From positions 434,001 to 498,000 of the forward strand of contig JAFEMH010000079.1 of the NCBI GenBank assembly GCA_022495995.1: DNA of 64,000 nucleotides. Reading direction: 5' to 3'. The DNA is from Adenophora triphylla var. japonica. Its lineage: Eukaryota > Streptophyta > Magnoliopsida > Asterales > Campanulaceae. Shown piece after piece: positions 23,737-37,174 of this stretch (positions are counted from its first letter, which is position 1; every line of letters begins with the position of its first letter). A program made the position numbers and the translations under genes. Below the pieces are notes generated by a model. That model was not told where the DNA came from. It ran no database searches and saw only the letters and a list, made by a program, of their open reading frames with translations.

Positions 23737-25326
23737 GCAGAACAACGGAAGTAATAATCGTGTGCAGTTTTTTTTAATCTCACTTTTATGTTGGTTTTGA
23801 GAATTTGATGAATGTTGAATTTGATTTTTCATATTTTTATTGAATGTTTAATTGAGTTGTAATTAAATGTTGGTATTTTGGTGATTGAACATGTTACAGG
23901 TGGTTTTTTTAATATTTAAGATTTTTTTTTTCAATTCTGAACAATTTACCGACGGACATTTCCGTCGGTAAATTTTTCAAAAAAATGGTAATATTGTTAC
24001 CGACGGAAACATCCGTCGGTTACTAATAGAATTACCGACGGAAATATCCGTCGGTAATCTCTCCGGCACGATGCCGGTCATTGGCCGGCGACTTTCTTTA
24101 CCGACGGACCATTTCCGACAACATAAATACCTTTACCGACGGACTGTACGTCGGTGTTACCGACGGAAATAGTCCGTCGGTATTACCAACCAAATATTTC
24201 TGATGGAATCCGACGGATGAAATCCGTCGATAATAAGGTTTTACCGACGGAAATTGACTTTTACCGACGGAAATTTCCGTCGGTAAAAGGGCATTTTCTA
24301 GTAGTGTGTCCTCTCGTGCTCAACGCGGCCTAGTCCCTGGCTCGCCTCTATCTAAGAAAGCAATAAAAGGACGGGGTGAGATAAATCTCAGCAAGCTATT
24401 ATATATGCAACAATATGCTATGCAATCAAACTATGAAAGCATATAACATCAACTCCTCATATATGTCACATTCTTGTCAATACAAAGAAAGATATATATA
24501 GATATCACATAAGTGCAATAATGTAACACTCAAAAGGATACTGAGCCAAGGTTTAATCCTCAAAAGGATATCACGATCCGAGCAGCATCAACAGCTGAAG
24601 AAGCAGTTCCGGAACCCAATCACAATATCAACAATACGGGGGAAAATGACACAAAGTCATATCCCAATGTGCAACTAGACTACACCCTAAAAAGGGGAGC
24701 TAGCTCACTACCCAAACCATGGCCAATGGTAGGGAAAAAGGGACCCAGTGTATGGATTATAACGAACTCGGCTTGGGTGCCATTATAATCCCATAACACT
24801 GCCCAACAATCTAGTACCAGCTGGATTTTAAATAGAAGCACAGCACTAAATACTTGCTTACAATAACTGATGATTTCCAAGTAGGAAACCATACCAATAT
24901 AGCATATCAAAATGATAGCAAAATGATAACAAGTATCCATCAAAAGTAGCACAAAGGCTAAACCATCCTTGAACCAATTCAATTCAACTTAGGATTCCAA
25001 AGTAGGGAACCCTAATCAAGCACATCATAAAGATGTCAAACAAGTCCAAAAAGTGCAACACATAAGGTCTACACACTTATAATAACCATTCAAGGATGTA
25101 TCATCAATCATATAAGAATATTAAACAAGTTAGGTTCAATGAAAATCAATAGTTCCAACCTACTTTAACCAAATATTTAACCATCTTCCAATTATCACAA
25201 TTGGTATGTAAAGACATCGTTTTGTAGTTCATATGTTATACTTTGATTATAGTGTTCAAATGGTTGAAATATTTGTTATATAGTTGGACCTACCTTGCTT
25301 TGAAAACAACTCAGCCAAACTGGGCA

Positions 25327-25435
25327 GGGCACGACTCATCCCACTTAAACACACAGCCTGATACAGTCGTCGACCAGGGCACGACTTGTCACGAATGCAT
25401 GGCACGAATCGTGCCAGAGGGACCGACTCGTGCCC
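25327..25435. repeat. Degenerate GGCACGACTCGTGCC cluster in the solo LTR
   Basis: Four or five decayed units (GGGCACGACTC, GGCACGAATCGTGCC, GACCGACTCGTGCCC). It is the same motif as in the TR-GAG LTR. The reversed family copy has a cleaner cluster at 32250-32399. Confidence 0.8.
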
Positions 25436-26439
25436 TAGGCATAAATTCAGAACAGAGGCTGAAACATAAGCAACTCAGCAAATTATTTACAAGACTAAAT
25501 TTGCAACTCAAACACAACACAATAACCCAAACTTCAGTACTCTTATACCATTACCATTTCAATTCAAACCAAAACCATTTCCACTCTTCCAAACTCAAGA
25601 AAAAAATGGTCCAATACCTCAAGCAATAATTATTCAACCATAATATCACTTTGAATACTACATGAGCATGGATTTGAAAGAGAAATATAATAACTTACCT
25701 AAAAATGGAATTGAAAAACTTCAACTTTTGTTCGGATGAAAATGACCCCCTTCTTCTCCCGAACACAAAGAAACGAACGGATCGTCAAACGAATTTTTAT
25801 GGAATTTAGGAAGGATTTTTAAAATGGAATACTAAGGTTTGGACTCTTTCTTTTCTAAAACAGAGAAAATGCTGAGAAAAGGGTTTTTGTTTAAAATGAC
25901 CAAGCTTCCTAATTAAACCAAGGAAGGATATACATGGCATTTTCCAATTAAGCTCCTTCAACTTATGAAGCAAATTTCAACATTAAATTCTTAAGTTCCA
26001 ACACTTATACTTTAGCACCTCAAGGATTATAATAAAATGTTTAGTTAATTTTTCATATTTTATCATTTCACTACACACTCCTAATAATTTCATTAAGACA
26101 TTAAATAATTATTTTTAATTTATTAATATATTTAAAATATCATATAAGTTATAAAATGCTAACTAACACATAAGGATCACAATAAAATGCAAAACATATA
26201 ATAATATGAAATGCACACTAAATTACTAGCTCAAACATGAATCAAAATAGAACCTAGGATTAGGGTCGTGACAGAAGCCCCGACTTAGTTTACGTGTTTG
26301 TTCATGTTTTTCAGGCTATTCAATCATCCAGGATACAACCTGTCGCTGGATTTGGGCTAATCCGAACATTTTTTGGCATTTTCAGTTTGGTTCCATTGCC
26401 GAGAAAGTATTCGAATTACCCGTTGAATAGCTTGAAAAA

Positions 26440-28550
26440 TTATGTCCACTCTCCTAATCCTAATGGAAGACGGACACACTGCTATTATTACTCCTGATGG
26501 TGATACTATTCATGTGGAGGAAACTCATTGTAATACTAGGACTGCTTTTCCTCTTACCAATGGGGAACTTCCTCTTCCACCGCCTCTGATTGATAGACTG
26601 TCGCCCCTAGGAATGAATCTGCGTTCTAGAGGATAGCCCATAACTTAGATAATAGTACCAAACCCTCCTCGTCGTCAGCGTCGAGGAAGGCCTGCCGGCA
26701 GCCATACGACAAGGAATGCTGCTCAGGGAGGAACTGCAGCTTCCACCCAGCAAGTTAATCGCAGAACACTCTTGCACCAACAAATGGAAACTTTGCAACA
26801 CATTTATGAAACACAAAATGCCTTGATACAGTTAGATCCTGAACACTCTCTGACTGAGTTCATGAGGCCTACCAGGACTGGAAATTCCCTTGGAGGGGAA
26901 ATCCATATTGACAGGCGTGGTAGTCAGGGGAATAGAGAAAATCTTCCTCGTGGCTAACATCCCCCTCATCATGACATTGATGGTAGATCCAGGCAAAACC
27001 CCCAAGATTTTCCTCCTCCTCATCAGGCACATGGTAATGGTAACATGAGAAACAAGGTAGACTTGAAAAGTCATCTGAACCAACAAAGGGAGCAGGAGGT
27101 TAATTCTGCTGACTTAAGAGCAAGGTTCAGTCATGCAAGGCAAAAAACTCCTCCTCATCGTAATACCCCTCCTCGGCCTAGGAACCCTCCTCTTCCTAGG
27201 AGCCCTTCCCGTCGCAGAACACCTCCTCATCCGAAAGTGGCACCTATAAGGGACAGAACACCATTTGGATATGGGGACAATCACCAGGAGCGTGAGGAAC
27301 ACAGTAGAGTAAACGAGCATAGAAGGAAAGAAAGGATGCACCGTAGTTCCCACTTTAGCTCGGGGATTGATGCCAGAGATATACTCCTATTGAAAAATAG
27401 GATAGATGAGATGGAAATGGGGAGAAAGGAAGTGGAAGATGATGATACCTGTGCCACTCGTCCTTTCTCCTAGCAAATTAATGATCTACCTCCTAACTCG
27501 GCTCTTAAAATCCCAAATTTTGATAAGTATGTGGGAATCACCGATGCCCGGAACCATGTGCAAATCTTTGAATCCACCATGGCCCTCCTCACTAAGGCAG
27601 ATGACATTCTCTGCAAAGCTTTTGCTAGTACCTTCTCCGGAACAACCTTGTCCTGGTTCCGTGAGCAAAAGTAGGGAAGCATCGATAGCTGGAAAATTAT
27701 GAGGAGGAGGTTCCTGGATCACTTTGCCACAGTTGGGAAGAGAAAGAAAAGGTTGACTGATCTTGCTAAGATCGAGCAAGGGAAGAACGAAACCACTCTG
27801 AGTTATTACAATCGATTCAGAGCTATGGCAGACCAAGTAGAGGAAAGTCTGACAGACAGGGAGGTGATCGTTTGCTTTAACTCTGGATTGAGATCCAGAC
27901 AGTTGATTTATGAGCTTTCTTCCAGAGAGCCTAAATCCAAATCTAATCTATACAATATGGCTTACGCTATAGCCATGGTAGAAGAAAAAAGTAAGAAGAG
28001 GTCTGATACACCAGAGGCAGAGGCAGCTGGCGCCCACCAAGCTTCCAATGGAAGTGACTACAAGGGGAAGAATAGAACTCGGGCTACTGAAAAAGCCAAG
28101 GTTTTTACCCCCTCACCAAACCAATCACGAAAATCATGCAGTTGGTGAATCTGTAAAATCCTCGACCGCTTGATGAAAGGACAAAGTACACCCGTGACAG
28201 TTCCACATATTGTGCCTTTCATAAGGACCATGGTCACGACACTGAAAATTGCATCTCCCTCAAGAGAATGATCCAGAGATTGGTAGACGAGGGCAAGCTT
28301 GATCGCTATGTTATAAGAAAGGATAGCAAGCGAAAGAGAAAGGATGACGATGATGATGATAAGGAAGATGAAAGGGAGGATAGACCTCCTAGGGCTAAGC
28401 TCCATGTCATAAGGGAGGAGACTGTCTCCAACAAAAAACTAAAAGATCATATCCACGAGCTAAGTAAGGTCTATCACATCCCCGCCTGGATTCATAAAGA
28501 AGAGGAAGTCATCAACTTCTCCCCTAATGAACTAGCCAAAAGTCGCGCGG
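26440..28550 (+). pseudogene. gag: Tat-lineage gag, broken
   Basis: A decayed Gag. The capsid core runs from about 27480 (SALKIPNFDKYVGITDARNH, then ASTFSGTTLSWFREQ) to 27960 (GLRSRQLIYELSSREPKSK), with a stop at 27672-27674 and another at about 27473. A knuckle CAFHKDHGHDTENC near 28210 lies in another frame, followed by an Asp-rich basic segment. Upstream, 27045-27473 is a Pro/Arg-rich region. The sequence ends abruptly at 28550, before protease. Frames shift at least twice. Confidence 0.75.
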
Positions 28551-28790
28551 CTGTAAGTACCCCAATCCGGACCGCTCACCATCCGAGCATACGAAAAAAA
28601 TAAAGGGAAAACTTCCGTAGGTCATAACTCCTTTATACGAACTCCGATTGAGAGTTGGGGCTGGGCGGTCGCCCACTTGGCCTGGGCGATCGCCCACTTG
28701 TACAGTCATTTTTGTGTTGTTGAGATTTGGAGCTGGGCGGTCACCCACTTGGCCTGAGCGATCGCCCACTTTTACAGCTGATTCTTCACA
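28551..28790 (-). repeat. 3' LTR of the minus copia, partly non-homologous
   Basis: 28651-28790 aligns with the right LTR, including four GGGCGGTCGCCCAC-type units (28663-28770) and the TTCTTCACA end. 28551-28650 does not match the right LTR. Truncation, recombination or another inserted piece are all possible. Confidence 0.6.
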
Positions 28791-31319
28791 CCCTCCCTCA
28801 AGTTGAGCATGGGGATTATGAATGCCCAACTTGCTAATGAGCAAATCAAACTGTTTCTTTTCAAGTGCTTTAGTAAAAATATCTGTCAGCTGCGTTTTGG
28901 TAGGAACATAGGAAGGAGAGATAAGGCCATCCGAAATGGCATCATAAATAAAATGGCAATCTATTTCAATGTGCTTTGTTCGTTCATGAAATACAGGGTT
29001 CTTAGCGATGTATAGAGCCGGCTGGCTATCGCAAAAGATATTAATTGCCTTGGGATGATGAACATCAAGGCTCAACAGTAAGCCTTTCAACAATTTCAAT
29101 TCACAAGTAAGAGCTGCCATAGAACGATATTCGGCCTCGGCAGACAAACGAGACACAGTAGTTTGTTTCTTCGTCTTCAAAGATATGGGAGAATGATCAA
29201 GAACACGAGCCACCCGGAAAGAGAGCGTCGAGTAATAGGACAAGCGGCTCTGTCCGAATCACACCATCCTTGTAGTGTGAGCTCACTATCAGCATGAAGA
29301 AGAATACACTGAACATGTGTGCTTTTGAGATAACGCATAGCCCGTAAGGCCGCATCCCAATGTTCCTTTCGAGGTTCCTTCATAAATTGCGACAGAATAT
29401 GAACAGAATATGCCAAATCTGGTCGGGTGACTGCTAAGTAATTGAGACGGCCAAACAATCGTCTATAGCGTTCTAGGTCATCCAAAAGATCACCTCTGGA
29501 AAGACCAAGTTTATGATTGGGTTCAATAGGAAATTCGGATGGCTTTGCACCCAATAGCCCGACCTCAGATATAATGTCTAAGGTATACTTCCATTGGCAC
29601 GAAAGAGACCAGAAGAGCTACGAGCAACTTCAATACCTAAGAAATACTTTAGGGAGCCAAGATCTTTCATCTTGAAACATTCACTCAGGCACTTTTTGAA
29701 AGATTGTAAGGCAGCGGAATCGTTCCCAGCTATAATAAGATCGCCAACATACACAAGTATATTCATATGAATTGTACCTTTCGTGAATGTGAAAAGGGAA
29801 TAATCAGAATAAGACTGCAAGAATTCATAGTGTTTCAAGGAAGCCACCAGTTTAGCGAACCCATAGCGCGGGGCCTGTTTCAGGCCATAAAGAGATTTAT
29901 GAAGGCGACAAACCATATTAGGCTGAGAGGCATGAAAACCCAGAGGAGGTTTCATGTAGAGTTCTTCCTGACGATCACCATGCAGGAAAGCATTATGCAC
30001 ATCCATTTGATGCAGTTCCCAATTCTTTAACTCAGCAATGGCAAGAAAGGCTCGAACGGTGACCATTTTGGCCACGGGAGCAAAAGTTTCAGTTTAATCA
30101 ACCCCTTCTTTCTGATGATTACCATGAACCACCAATCAAGATTTAAGTCGTTCAATAGTACCATCAGACTTGTACTTAATCCGATAAACCCACTAGCTAC
30201 CCAGAGTACGCTTACCAGAAGGTAGAGGAACCATAGTCCATGTGCCATTATCTTCCAAGGCACGAATTTCATCCAGCATTGATTCCTTCCATCCATCATG
30301 TGACATAGGCTCACGAAAAGTCCTAGGCTCTTTAGCCAAGGTAATAGCTACAAGGAAGTTACGATATTTCACAGAAAAACTGTCACAATTTATATAGTTA
30401 GCTATAGGATAAGGAGTACCTGAGGAGCCTACTGGAGTAGAGTGCGCGGGGGATGGACTAGTAGAAGCAATAGTATGAGCAAGCCCCTTCCTAAAGCTTC
30501 TGGCTAAACATGAGAAGAATCTGTCGTAGAAGCCGATGGTACGGCTGCTGAAGTAGGATCTGTAGTAAATATAGGAACAGGCTCAGAAATATCTTCAGGT
30601 ACCACTGGTAAAGAATCAGAGGCAATAACTTCCACATCCGAATAATCAAAAAAGGCAAAATCAGCCTCTTAGTTAATGAGCTCAACAGAATATGGGACAT
30701 AAGGTACCGAATTTGAGTCACTGTAAGGAAAAATTGTCTCAAAAAACTTCACATCCCGAGAGAGAAAAAATTTCTTTGTCTATAGATCGAACAATTTCCA
30801 TCCCTTTTTGCCTAGAGGATAGCCCACAAAGATACATTTTCGGCTACGACTAGCAAATTTATCCCCCTTGGCTTTCTGATTATGGGGGTAACACAAGGAA
30901 CCAACAACTCGAAAAAAGTCAAAGAAAGGCGATTTCCCAAACAACATTTCATAGGGAGTCTTATTACCTAAGAGGGGTGTAGGAGTCCAGTTAATCAAAT
31001 GAACAACAGTAAGAACTACTTCACCCCAAAAGAAAATAGGTAAATGAGCTTGAAATCTAAGCGCTCTAGCGATATTCAGGATATGACGATGTTTCCGCTC
31101 GACTCTACCATTTTGTTGTGGGTACCAATACAAGATGTTTGAAAAAGAATGCCAGAGAAAAATAAATAATCAAGCATGCAATTAAATTCGGTACCATTAT
31201 CCAATTGAACGACATTAACTTCTGAGAAAACTGACGTTCTACCATGGCAAAAGCCATAAACATATGAAAAACTTCTATTTTATCAACCAATAAATAAACC
31301 CAGACAGCTCGGGAAAAAT
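28791..31319 (-). pseudogene. pol: Copia pol remnant: integrase, RT, RNase H
   Basis: Reading leftward: integrase end (AVWVYLLVDK at about 31300; WYPQQNGRVERKHR near 31130), RT (30075-29578, QMDVHNAFLHGDRQEELYMK and HKSLYGLKQAPR) and RNase H (about 29170-28820, LSAEAEYRSMAALTCELKLL). The RT catalytic YVDD is changed to YVGD at 29743-29745. Frameshifts lie between 30075 and 30780 and near 29560, with several stops. It is inactive. Confidence 0.85.
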
Positions 31320-33480
31320 TGTCAAGACCCTAATCCTAGGTTCTATTTTGAGTCGTGCTTAATCATATAATTGGATTGCATATCATATTATTATATGTTG
31401 CATTTTATTTGTATAAATTATGTGTTAATTAGTATTTTATCACTTATATGCTATTTTAAATATAAGAATAAAATAAAAATAATTATTTAATGTCTTATTG
31501 AAAATATTAGGAGTGTGTAGTTAAAAGGGTAACTTTTGGAAATTATTAGTAAATTGTTATAATCCTTGAGGTGCTTGAGTGTAAATAGTATAACTTAAGA
31601 ATTTTAGTTGTTGGAATGTTTGATAGTTGAAGGAGCTTAGGTGTAATTTGTTATAATTATCCATGGCAAAACTTGAGAAGCTTCCTCATTTTAACAAGAA
31701 CTCCTTCAACTCAATCCATGGTCCCGAAATCCCAAACCCTAACCTTTCTACTTAATAATCTCTCAAAAATTATAGAAAAATCCAATCGGCGATCCGTTTG
31801 TTTCGTGGTGTTCGGGAGAAGAAGGAGCACATTTCCATCCGATCAAAGTTTTTAAGTTTTCATATTATTTTTCAAGTAAGTTATTATATTTTCTTGAATT
31901 TTATGTTCATGTAGTGTAGAGGTTAATATTGTTGTTGTTTAATGGTAAAATTTGATTTTTGGATTAATTGATAGAAGTTGGAAATGGAAGAAAATGGTTT
32001 TGGTCAAGAGGAAAGGTTTTGGTGTGTTGAACTAGTGAGTTGGTTTTGGGGTAAATGAAAAAAGGTTTTGGGTGTGTGTTGAATTGGTAAAATAGTTGTT
32101 TTGGATTTTTAAAAAGAGTTTGGAGTCATATTAGAATGCATGGGACTGAAATTGGAGTTTGAAATGGTTGTGTAAGTTGGCAAATTGAATTGGTAAAAAG
32201 TTCCTTGGAGTTGGCTGATGTTGTTGCTCTGTTTCTGAAGTTTTGCTGAGGGCACGAGTCGTGCCCTATGGCACGAGTCGTGCCCTATGGCACGAGTTGT
32301 GCCTATCAGTCGTGCCCAGTCGTGCCTTAGCTTGGACGACTGTATCAGAGGGGGTATCAAAGGGTCACGAGTCGTGCCCTGGGGCACGAGTCGTGCCCTG
32401 ACCAGTTTTGTGGAATGATTTTCAAAGCTAAGTATGTTCACTTTTATAACCTATTTTTCAACCAATTGAATGCTACAATCAAAGTACAATGTATGAACAA
32501 CAAAATGAGGTATTAACATTCCAATTGTGATAATTTGAAGGTGTTTACATGATTGGTTAAAGTAGGTTGGAATCATTGAACCTAACTTGGTTAATATCAT
32601 TATACCATTGTTGACACATCCTTGAATGGCTATTATAAGTGTGTAGTCCTTATGTGTTACACCTTATGCATTGTCTGACGTCTTCATTATGTGTTTGATT
32701 AGGGTTCCCTACTTTGGAATCTTAATCTCATTGAATTGGTTCAAGGATGGTTTAGCCTTAGTGCTACTTTTAGTTGATACTTGTTATCATGTTGCTATCA
32801 TTTTTATATGCTATATTAGTATGGTTTCCTACTTTGGAATCATCATTTATTGTAAGCAAGTATTTAGTACTGTGCTTCTGTTTAAAGTCCAGCTGGTATG
32901 TGATTGGTAGGAAGTGTTATGGGATTATAATGGCACCGAGCCGAGTTCGTTATAATCCATACACTGGGATCCCAGGTTGCCCATTCATTGGCCATGGTTT
33001 GGGTAGTGGGATAGCTCCCCTTTTTAGGGTGAAGTCTAGTTGCACATTGGGTATGACTTTGTGTCATAGTCCCGTTTATTGTTACTCTAATTTGGTTCCG
33101 GAACCGCTTCTTCGGCTGCCGTTGCTGCTCGGATCGTGATATCCTTTTGAGGATGAAACCTTGGCTTAGTATCCTTCTAAGTGTTACATTATTGCACTTA
33201 TATGTTATATGTATATATATATACATATATCTTTCTTTGTATGATAAGAAGGTGATATAAATATGATTTGTTGTTATATGCTTCATGATGTGATTGCATA
33301 TTATCTTGTTGCATATATATAATAACTTGCTGAGATTTTTCTCACCCCGTCCTTTTATTGTTTTCTTAGATCAAGCCGAACCAGGGGCTAGGGCACGTTG
33401 AGCACCAAGAGGGCGCCTAGTGGGGATTTTGTTGAGGAAGGTATTTGATAAGGATACATTATGTAAATGTATGACCTTGG
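31320..33480 (-). mobile_element. Reversed fragment of the solo-LTR family
   Basis: Reverse complement of the solo LTR at 18863-26273. It starts at the true LTR end (TGTCAAGACCC on the + strand) and breaks off near 33480, lacking the first about 320 bp. The adjoining copia also lacks about 100 codons of integrase here. It carries a palindrome cluster at 32250-32399 and an AGATTTTTCTCACC block near 33335. Confidence 0.8.
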
Positions 33481-33963
33481 GGATTATGCCACAACTCCAA
33501 CAAAGAAGGTGATCCGGTAACAGAAACACTAAATGTTGAAGATGTGCCGCGAAGGTAGTAGAGTCCATCCCGCCTAACACCCACTCCAATCAGGTTCCTC
33601 GACAGGTCCTATATAGCACGCATAGAGGAGCTAAATTGGACAGTGCATTGAATATCGTCAGAAAGTTGAGAAACTGAAATTATGTTGCAGCTTAAGTTTA
33701 GAATAAATAGAACATGAGAGAGGGTAATAGTGTCCGTCAGACGAACAGATCCCTTTGTTTGAGCCAACACAGAAGACCCATTAGGGAAACTGACTGGACA
33801 TGCCGGTATAGTCCGAGAATTTAGGAGACATGAGGCGTTTCCAGTTACATGATTTGAAGCACATATATCAATAATCTATTTGCATCAAACATACCATGGA
33901 GGCGATCATTTGAGATTTGAGAATTACCGACGAAGCTTGCCAAAGCCTTCCATCGCTCAACTA
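33481..33963 (-). pseudogene. Copia protease / pre-integrase remnant
   Basis: On the minus strand one frame reads SNHVTGNASCLLNSRTIPAC, KGSVRLTDTITLSHVLF, CNIISVSQLSDDI and DGLYYLRGTSSTF: the region after the protease active site and the GAG-pre-integrase domain. Breaks occur near 33590 and elsewhere. It connects to 28791-31319 across the LTR fragment. Confidence 0.75.
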
Positions 33964-33968
33964 TGAAC

Positions 33969-34168
33969 TGTTAGAATATCCCTGATACTTAGGGATATCT
34001 TTTATATATTGTAAATATTCTAGTGAATATCTCATTGTATTTGAGTAGAGATCAATTACCGTAAATAGGTAGAATCAGTTCCTAGAATTATGGCCCAAGT
34101 AAATCACTTTGTAAAATATATTTATATGATTTATGTAAATGAGAAAAGTTACGGAGTAAACTCTTTCA
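33969..34168 (+). repeat. 5' LTR of the plus copia
   Basis: TGTTAGAATATCCC to ACTCTTTCA, followed directly by the PBS at 34169-34181. Confidence 0.92.
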
Positions 34169-34273
34169 TGGTATCAGAGCCCTAGGTTACTCTTCCTTCC
34201 GCTGCGCCTAGGCTTCTGGTTTTGCCGTTCTTCTCCTATTCTTCTTGCCGTTTTCCTTTTATTTCTGTCTGCT

Positions 34274-35394
34274 ATGCCTTCTCGTGGTTCTTTTCATCCG
34301 GCACTGGAAGTGTCCAACATTAAGAATCACATAGCCATAGTTCTGGACCTTGAACACGTTCAATATGCAACTTGGGCGGAGTTATTCAAGGTTCATGCCC
34401 GTGCGGTAAAGGTTATTCATCACATCGTTCCATCAAAGGGAAAGGTGAAGGAACCCACAACCAAAGAAGAGATTGATATGTGGTTCACCCTTGATGCCAC
34501 AGTCTTGGGACGGATTTACACCACTATATCCAATGATCTCCTCGAAACAATTCTTGAGCCGGATTGCACTGCTATGTCGGCATGGAATCGTCTGGTGGAT
34601 ATTTTCCAAGACAACAAGAACTCCCGCGCGGTCACGCTTGAGCAGGAGTTTTCTCATACAGTCATGGAATCCTTCCCCTCTGCCTCGGCATATTGTCAAC
34701 AATTGAAGCAACTTTCTGATCAACTGAAGAACGTGGGTCCCCCATTACAAACGATAGGTTAGTTCTTCAAATGGTCGCTGGTCTTTCTAAAGCATACAAC
34801 GGGGTTGCAACCCTCCACCGATAAAGCAACCCGCTGCCTCAATTCTATCAGGTGAGGTCTATGGTAACTTTTGAAGAAGCTGGGATGCATAAAAAGGTTG
34901 CTATGACTGCGGCAATGCTTGTTCGAGATGTGGCTTCTCCTCTCCGACTGTGCTTGGATCCAAATCTGGGGGTAAAGGCTCAGGTGGATCTGGTAAAAAC
35001 AAGAATAAAGCAAATGGGAAGGGAGCTCCTCGAAATTCTGCAACTTCAGGTGGTAGTCAGGCTCCAGTTGGGCAGCCGACATGGGAGATTAATGGCCAGC
35101 AGCCGTGGGCCAGCCCTTATTGGCAGTGACCGGTTCCACCTTGTCTCTACCCGTCATCTCCTGGACCTTATCGACCGAGAGCTGCTTCTCATACTCCTAG
35201 GCAGCCGACATCCGGTGTATTGGGTTCTCGTCCTCCACAGGCATATGCAACTTCGGCTTCTTCTACTGCCACGGATGTTGAGGCAGTGATGCATACTCTA
35301 GGCTTGACTCCACCTCCTCCCAATTGGTTTATGGATAAACGGTGCAACATCTCATACGACTAACTCGTCAGGTACTCTTACACCTTATTACAAT
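34274..35394 (+). pseudogene. gag: Copia gag, frameshifted
   Basis: 34274-34762 encodes a 162-aa UBN2-type Gag start ([60 protein letters not shown]). A frameshift near 34755 moves the rest to other frames through 35394. The zinc-knuckle region is not recognisable. Confidence 0.8.
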
Positions 35395-37174
35395 TTGAGC
35401 AATAAACATGACATCATAGTAGGTAATGGTAATTCTATTCCAATTCATGGTTATGGACATGCTACTTTGACCCCTCCCCTACCACCTCTCACTCTTCATA
35501 ATGTTTTATATGCTCCACAAATTGTTAAAAATTTGGTGTCAGTTAGAAAATTCACAACTGATAATTCGATAAGCGTTGAATTTGATCCGTTTGGTTTTTC
35601 TGTGAAGGATTTCCAGATGGGGAGGCGTATTCTGAGTTGTGATAGTCGGGGTGATCTCTATCCTATTACTACAAATTCCGCTGTGTCTGCTTCTACTTCT
35701 GCTTCAGCTTTTGTCGCGTCTTCTTACCAATTGTGGCACGAACGTTTAGGTCATCCTGGCCCGCCAATCATAGAGTCTCTTAAGAAAAATAAAGTGATAA
35801 ATTGTAGACCTTCTTCTGTTTCACATATTTGTCATGCATGTGCGTTGGGCAAACTTGTAAAACAACCTTTTGTTCTGTCTCAATCTACAACATTATTACC
35901 TTTTGATATAATACACAGTGATTTATGGACTTCTCCTGTTTTGAGTAGTTCTGGACATCGTTATTATGTGTTATTTTTGGATGATTATTCCAAATTCCTT
36001 TGGTTATTTCCTATTGCAAAAAAAAAACAGATGTTTATTCTACTTTTCTTTCTTTTCAAGCTTATATTCGTACGCAATTCGAACATAACATTAAAACATT
36101 CCAATGTGATAATGGATGTGAATTTGATAATAAACAATTTGAGAGTTTTTGCAAATAAAATGGTTTAGATTTTCGTCTCTCTTGTCCCTATACTTCTTCT
36201 CAAAATGGGACGGCCGAACGTAAAATTAGAACTGCCGAACGTAAAATTAGAACTATTAATAACATGGTTCGTACCATGTTAACTCATGCCTCTCTTCCAC
36301 CTTACTTTTGGCATCATGCAGCTTAAGTAGCTACATATCTTCTAAATATTATCCCTCATAGGTCCTTATCATATACATCTCCCCTTAAAATTATGTATGC
36401 TAAGGATCCTACGTATAGTCATCTTCGTGTGTTCGGGTGTCTTTGTTACCCGTTGTTTCCTTCTACAACAATCAACAAACTTCAGGCCCGTTCTACACCG
36501 TGTGTTTTCTTGGGATACCCGGCTAATCATAGGGGGTTTAAATGTTACGACTTGACTTCTGGCAAAATAATTATAAATCGTCATGTGATTTTTGACGAAC
36601 ATCAATTTCCTTTTGCTTCTATGTCCAAATCATCTCCCTCATCGTATTCCTTTCTTGATGATACCCCATCTCCTTACATAATAAATCATTGGGCTAATCC
36701 TCATTCCAGCCCATCCTCCCCTTCTCTCGGCCCAGATTCCCCTCCTTCTGTGGCCCAACAGCCGGCTGTTCTTCCTGGACCTGACCAGCAGCCTGCTGAT
36801 TTGCCTTCCTCTCTTGGTGGGTCGGCCCAATCTGGTCCAGAGCCCTCTTCTCCAGTTCGGCAGCCTCCTGCCAATTCTACTACTGGTCCACGTCTTGGCC
36901 CAACCACAAGAAGTCAGCGTGGAATCCACAAGCCCAAGGTCATATTTAATCTGAATACTACTTTGGCAATTTCTCCTATTCCCCGCTCTCCTATTTTAGC
37001 ATTAAATGACCATAATTGGAAACTTGCCATGCTTGATGAATTTAATGCTCTTATTGCTAATAAGACGTGGGAGTTGGTGCCCCGTCCACCTGATACTAAT
37101 GTGATCCGTTGTATGTGGATTTTTACTCATAAGCACAGGTCGGATGGCTCATTTGAGATGCACAAAGCTCGCTT
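35395..37174 (+). pseudogene. pol: Copia protease end, integrase and RT start
   Basis: 35395-36168 contains the end of the protease region, the pre-integrase LWHERLGHPGPPIIESL with CHAC of the HHCC finger, and integrase PFDIIHSDLWTSPVLSSSGH and LDDYSKFLWLFPIAKK. An A-run near 36020 causes a frameshift. A tandem duplication (AERKIRT twice, about 36215-36255) and a stop near 36325 follow. 36393-37174 carries the integrase C-terminus and RT start (LAMLDEFNALIANKTWELV). The Tekay insertion cuts the RT after KAR. Confidence 0.85.

Noticed and set aside
34169..34181. tRNA gene at TGGTATCAGAGCC
   Set aside because: This is a primer binding site adjoining an LTR; no cloverleaf surrounds it.
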